A stretch of 64,000 nucleotides of DNA from Narthecium ossifragum (Eukaryota > Streptophyta > Magnoliopsida > Dioscoreales > Nartheciaceae): contig OY986968.1 of the NCBI GenBank assembly GCA_963920575.1, positions 25,860,129 through 25,924,128 of the forward strand. The letters run 5' to 3'. A program made the position numbers and the translations under genes. The first letter of the stretch is position 1, and the number at the start of each line of letters is the position of its first letter. The notes under the pieces were generated by a model. The model had not been told where the DNA came from and made no database searches. It worked only from the letters and a program-made list of their open reading frames with translations. Below, one piece after another: positions 59,947-64,000 of the stretch.

Positions 59947-62900
59947 TTAAGCCGAAATAAGGCCAACATATCCAGCACACAAAGCCAATATGCACGATAC
60001 AGCATAAGCGCTTCCAACAATGACAGGTTCTTTCAACCCATATAACGCAAGGTGGTAGTGCAAGGGTGCCGTTCCAAAGAGGTATCTAGCACTTTTGTTT
60101 ATGTTCCTGGAGCCCTTCATAAACAGAACCTGGTGTATGGAAAGAATCAGAGCAGAAAGCATGTGGATCAGATCAAGAATTAAACTAAAGCAGAAAGCTG
60201 CAAAAAGAAAGCATCACCAAAAGTGGATATTGATTCCAAAAATTCAAACAACTCGATGATTGAGATGATTTCAACAGGATTAAGACGGTCAAAACACTCT
60301 TTGGCATGCTTCTTGCAACTCATAATTACATCTTATACCTGTAAAATGAGAACATCTAGATTCTGCTAAAACGCATATGCATATGGAATCTGCCAGCTAT
60401 GCTCCTGTTATAATGCCCCATGAACTACTGAAGTTAAGAAAACAGTCTTGGATATCACAACCTTTGTTTCTCATTGGTAATTCAACGAAGGCTACCAAGG
60501 AGACAGCCTAGCTAATAGATCTATTGAAGGCAAACCCATTGACTATTCAAGCTTGCAAATAGAGCTCAAGAGGATATGCCATGGCCATTAAAAATACAGC
60601 CTTGCACATGCAAGACCGGGTATCAGTGATTTGACCAAACTAATGCAAGAATCGAAGACCATTATGGTTTATGACCAGAAAAACTCTATCTTCTTCAGCA
60701 GTTGTAAAACTGGCTACAGTGCAAGCACATATGACATCAATCAATATGCAGTCATTCAATTCATAAGTTTCGCCCATCCCCATTCATAAAGATAGCGTTG
60801 TAGACACGAATTATCATATATGACTGAAAACTTATAAGAAAACCTAATTTGCTTTTCAAGAAAAAGAGAAACCAGAGTCGCATTGGCAATCTGATTATCA
60901 GGATAAATGTGATATACTTATTCAGCCAGAAAGCTGGCATATCTAAGTAACTTCAGTGGAAGAACTGACAAACAATGATGGTTTCATAGACAGGAGAAGA
61001 AAGTAGGATAAAAAAGGGTATTTCATTTTATGGATTTTGGCAAAAGAAAACCAATTGAAAGAATTACAAGTTAAAGTAGGAACAGAGCAACTGAGGAAGA
61101 AAAGGGGTTTATCAAGGAGCGAACTACATTTGAATCTGAAAGAAGGGAAAATGCTCCATCCAGTCCATAGAACCCAAATCTAGTTCATTTCCCCCTCTGG
61201 CACAATTATCTTCAAGTACAACACCACCACCTCTGATTATATACCATATTACCATTCTGGAAAGCTCTCATGCTAAATTTTGAGTAACAGAAAGATTTAA
61301 AATTCTCAAAAAGAGGGACATAAACACGGATTATGGTCTATCAGACTATCATAGATAACAGGTTTTTTAAAACAGCTGTGAACTGATGCCAAGCAATGGT
61401 CAAGGCAACTAAAGAGCTTGACCTGCCACAAAACCTACAATGAGATGTGGCCGGTAAAGCACCATCTTATGATGGGGCAATTTCATATCTTGAAACCATG
61501 AAGGGGCGGGCTCTTTAAAAATCCAAGGGACTTGAAAATAGACTAAACAGAGAAAGGCCTCCAATGAGGATTGATGCATTAAACAGAAAAGCTTACCCCA
61601 TCAAAAATCATAGAGCTACTCTATAAGTGAGTTACGCATCTGATAGGTTTAGTTTTTATCACCTTAATCACAGAGTAATAGAGTTTCAGGGAGCCAAACA
61701 GAAAACTAGTAAACCGCACAACAGTCTATAGTGAGCCAAATAACAACAAGATGCAAAGGTATCCAAATAAAAAACCTTTTGAACCCATCACATCGATCAA
61801 GAATTGAGTGAACAAAACATGAATTATAAGCAATGATACCTGTATTATAACATAGGAAAATTCGAGAACAAAAATCCCACAAGATATAAATAACGGGATG
61901 AACATCCCCGTGCATGCAGCCATAGCAGCAAGAGCTCCACCAAGTGCCAAGGATCCCGTATTACCCATATATATGGAAGCCCTGTACCGATTGTGGAAAA
62001 GAAATCCAATGCAAGTACCGGCCATGGATGCTCCGAAAACAGCAAGTTCTGCTCCAAAATAGAGATCAGAAAGTAAGGAACAAGGCTGAAAACGGTCCCA
62101 ACTGCAACTTTGAGGCCATCAAGGTACATTAACTACTCCTATCAAACAAGACAGGAATTGAATTCCATGTGCCTCAAAGTAGCTACTGAATCAGAATAAA
62201 AAGTCTTTTAGCAGTAATTAGATGAGAAAATTTAACAAAAATAAAAGAAGTAACGAATGGACGTGTGGCCGCTAACATTCTTCAACAGCCTTTACTCATG
62301 ACTCATACCATCGAGCAATAATTCAATCAGAGGCTTGCGTTTGTTTATCCGGCGCAAATGGATGAGGAATATGATTTTTTTACTAGAAGTACTCTATGGT
62401 GATGTTTATATGTATACCAAGAAGAGAGAAATATTTTCCTAGAATGAAAGGAGCAAGTCAGGAGGCTGAAGATAATTCTCTCTTCTTTCTCACAAAAAAT
62501 GGGCAAGAAAAGTTAGGGCATTCCATGTATTCCAAAGTCCAAAAGGATGTAACATTGTCGATTGACTTAGTAGATTAACTTAGAAACCTGATATCATCCA
62601 AGACCAAAGTATTTAATGTTTTACAAATTCATTCACATGAAGGATTTTCACACTTTATCATCTTAGTATTGTTATCTACTTGTTGCTCATCTAGTTGACT
62701 GCTGGAACTCATAATCTGAACAATTCAAAGTATGTCTCATGAAAATGACTCATCTTACAACAAAGCACAAAATTACATAGTAAACTATGGAAACCTGGAC
62801 ATATTGGTAGAACAGCTACTGCCATTCCTATAAAGGCCAATGCAGTAGCCCCTCCAGCCAATCCATCAAGTCCTTCTGTAGTATTGACTCCATTCCCCAT

Positions 62901-64000
62901 TGTAATGAAACAGAATACCGTCAAAACTGAATAGAATCTTCCCAGGTACACAAGGCCAAGAGGCGGAGGCAGTGGAACTAACAGCTTCCTTGAATAAAGA
63001 ATGGAGCAATTAGTCAGATATTTAGTGGATAAATCAGCCCTATTAGCCTTTACACAGTTTTACTTCCCAAATTGCATTCACTGGCGTCAATTAGTGCAAT
63101 GCAGGGACCACAATTCCACTTTTTTGCTTCATATCAGGTTTCATGCCACAGATCTTAACATTGTTCAGCACCTTGTTTTATAGTAATGAACAAACCTTGT
63201 GTTACCAAACCATATACGAAAGGACAATGGTTAAATGGCCAAAAGCCATTCAGCACTTATGTTATTACCTATCCACATAGATTGCATTTGGAACATATAT
63301 ATGGCAACATTGTGAAACATGTGCAGCATCTTAGGTGGAAGACCCTTACAATTTAAAGGCAACTCTTTGGATCCAGCCTGAAAATATATACTATATCACA
63401 TGTCTTATCTATTCCGGAAACTGACTCCTATTAACAACATATGATCAGCTAGACATACAAGGATTCTATTATATCATCCAATTAGCAGCATGTTACCATC
63501 CAAAACGTGTCACGCTATGAGAAAATATACATGCTGTATGGTGTTGATATATTTGCCGAGTCCAACCAAAACGAAAACCATGCCCCAACGAGTACCTATC
63601 AATGGATAGCATCGCAAACGTTTAGGACAAAAAATCCACAGTAATAGGGATGCAAATGTCAGTGAATATATGTAGAAAAGCACCAACGTGGCTTGCCTGT
63701 AAAAGGAAATTAATCCGTCCTGCTAATCCATAGTTGTGATTCTTGACATGACTTAAAATATCATCAAGTAGTCCAATGGCCCCAAATGCAAGAGTTGCTA
63801 ATACAACTCCATGAACTTGGATGGAATGATGACCAGCCATGCTCAATGCAACAGCAATGCCAATCGGAATAAAGTACAGTCCACCCATTGTTGGAATTCC
63901 TCTCTTAGAGGACTGCCTAATATGCCTTTTTCTTTTGAGGATTTGATGTATCTTCATGCTATTAACGAGAGGTATAAATAACCACCCAGCACATGCTGAA
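59947..64000 (-). CDS. MRAY: Plant MraY homologue (phospho-N-acetylmuramoyl-pentapeptide transferase), 3' part; altered active site
   Basis: Homologue of the membrane enzyme that starts the lipid stage of plastid peptidoglycan synthesis. Exons seen on the minus strand: 64000-63697 (frame open to the edge; [24 protein letters not shown]), 62988-62795 ([29 protein letters not shown]), 62048-61840 ([28 protein letters not shown]) and 60129-59947 ([15 protein letters not shown], ends YVGLISA). The last three join in phase. The link between the first two is unresolved: the expected VAVGTWF-like segment is not clear. The first exon may use a GC donor (CAG|GCAAGC at 63696-63695) or read on. Key residues differ from the family: MGD to MGN, TDGLDG to TEGLDG, HHH to HYH, TPTMGG to IPTMGG. 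Either a pseudoenzyme or an early pseudogene. Confidence 0.85.

Noticed and set aside
1..64000. CRISPR arrays, tRNA or rRNA genes, bacterial operons
   Set aside because: No spaced direct-repeat array, tRNA cloverleaf or ribosomal sequence was noticed; gene structure is eukaryotic throughout.

Overview
The window looks like nuclear DNA from a flowering plant, most likely a monocot with a repeat-rich genome. The genes have GT-AG introns, proteins of plant-only families and introns packed with transposons. Nothing prokaryotic is seen, and I cannot name the species.

Layout: (1) 15-6576, minus strand: 5' part of a DEAH-box RNA helicase of the DHX35/DEAH9 type, cut by the left edge. (2) 6701-8355: two long inverted-repeat elements. 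(3) 8727-14559: a full-length but dead L1-type LINE with a 16-bp target-site duplication. (4) 14576-20640: gene-free, with degraded gypsy pieces and MITE-like repeats. (5) 21117-22756, plus strand: a complete four-exon bZIP34/61-type transcription factor gene. (6) 24020-55469, minus strand: one callose synthase gene spread over 31.4 kb in 41 exons. I followed every splice junction; all phases close and give an open 1,901-residue protein. Its introns hold at least eight datable insertions: three hAT-type elements, two Mutator-type elements, one gag-only copia element with near-identical LTRs, one solo LTR directly in an intron and a LINE stub. A second solo LTR is nested inside one of the hAT elements. 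(7) 57531-58016, minus strand: an unrecognised small acidic-protein gene. (8) 59947-64000, minus strand: a plant MraY homologue (plastid peptidoglycan translocase I), cut by the right edge, with several normally invariant catalytic residues replaced.

The genes do not form a functional unit: splicing helicase, transcription factor, cell-wall callose synthesis and a relic plastid peptidoglycan step. The strongest signals are the MraY homologue with an altered active site, and an undescribed (to my knowledge) hAT-like family with CATGGATT termini present three times with 8-bp duplications. One of its copies sits directly against a callose synthase splice donor.
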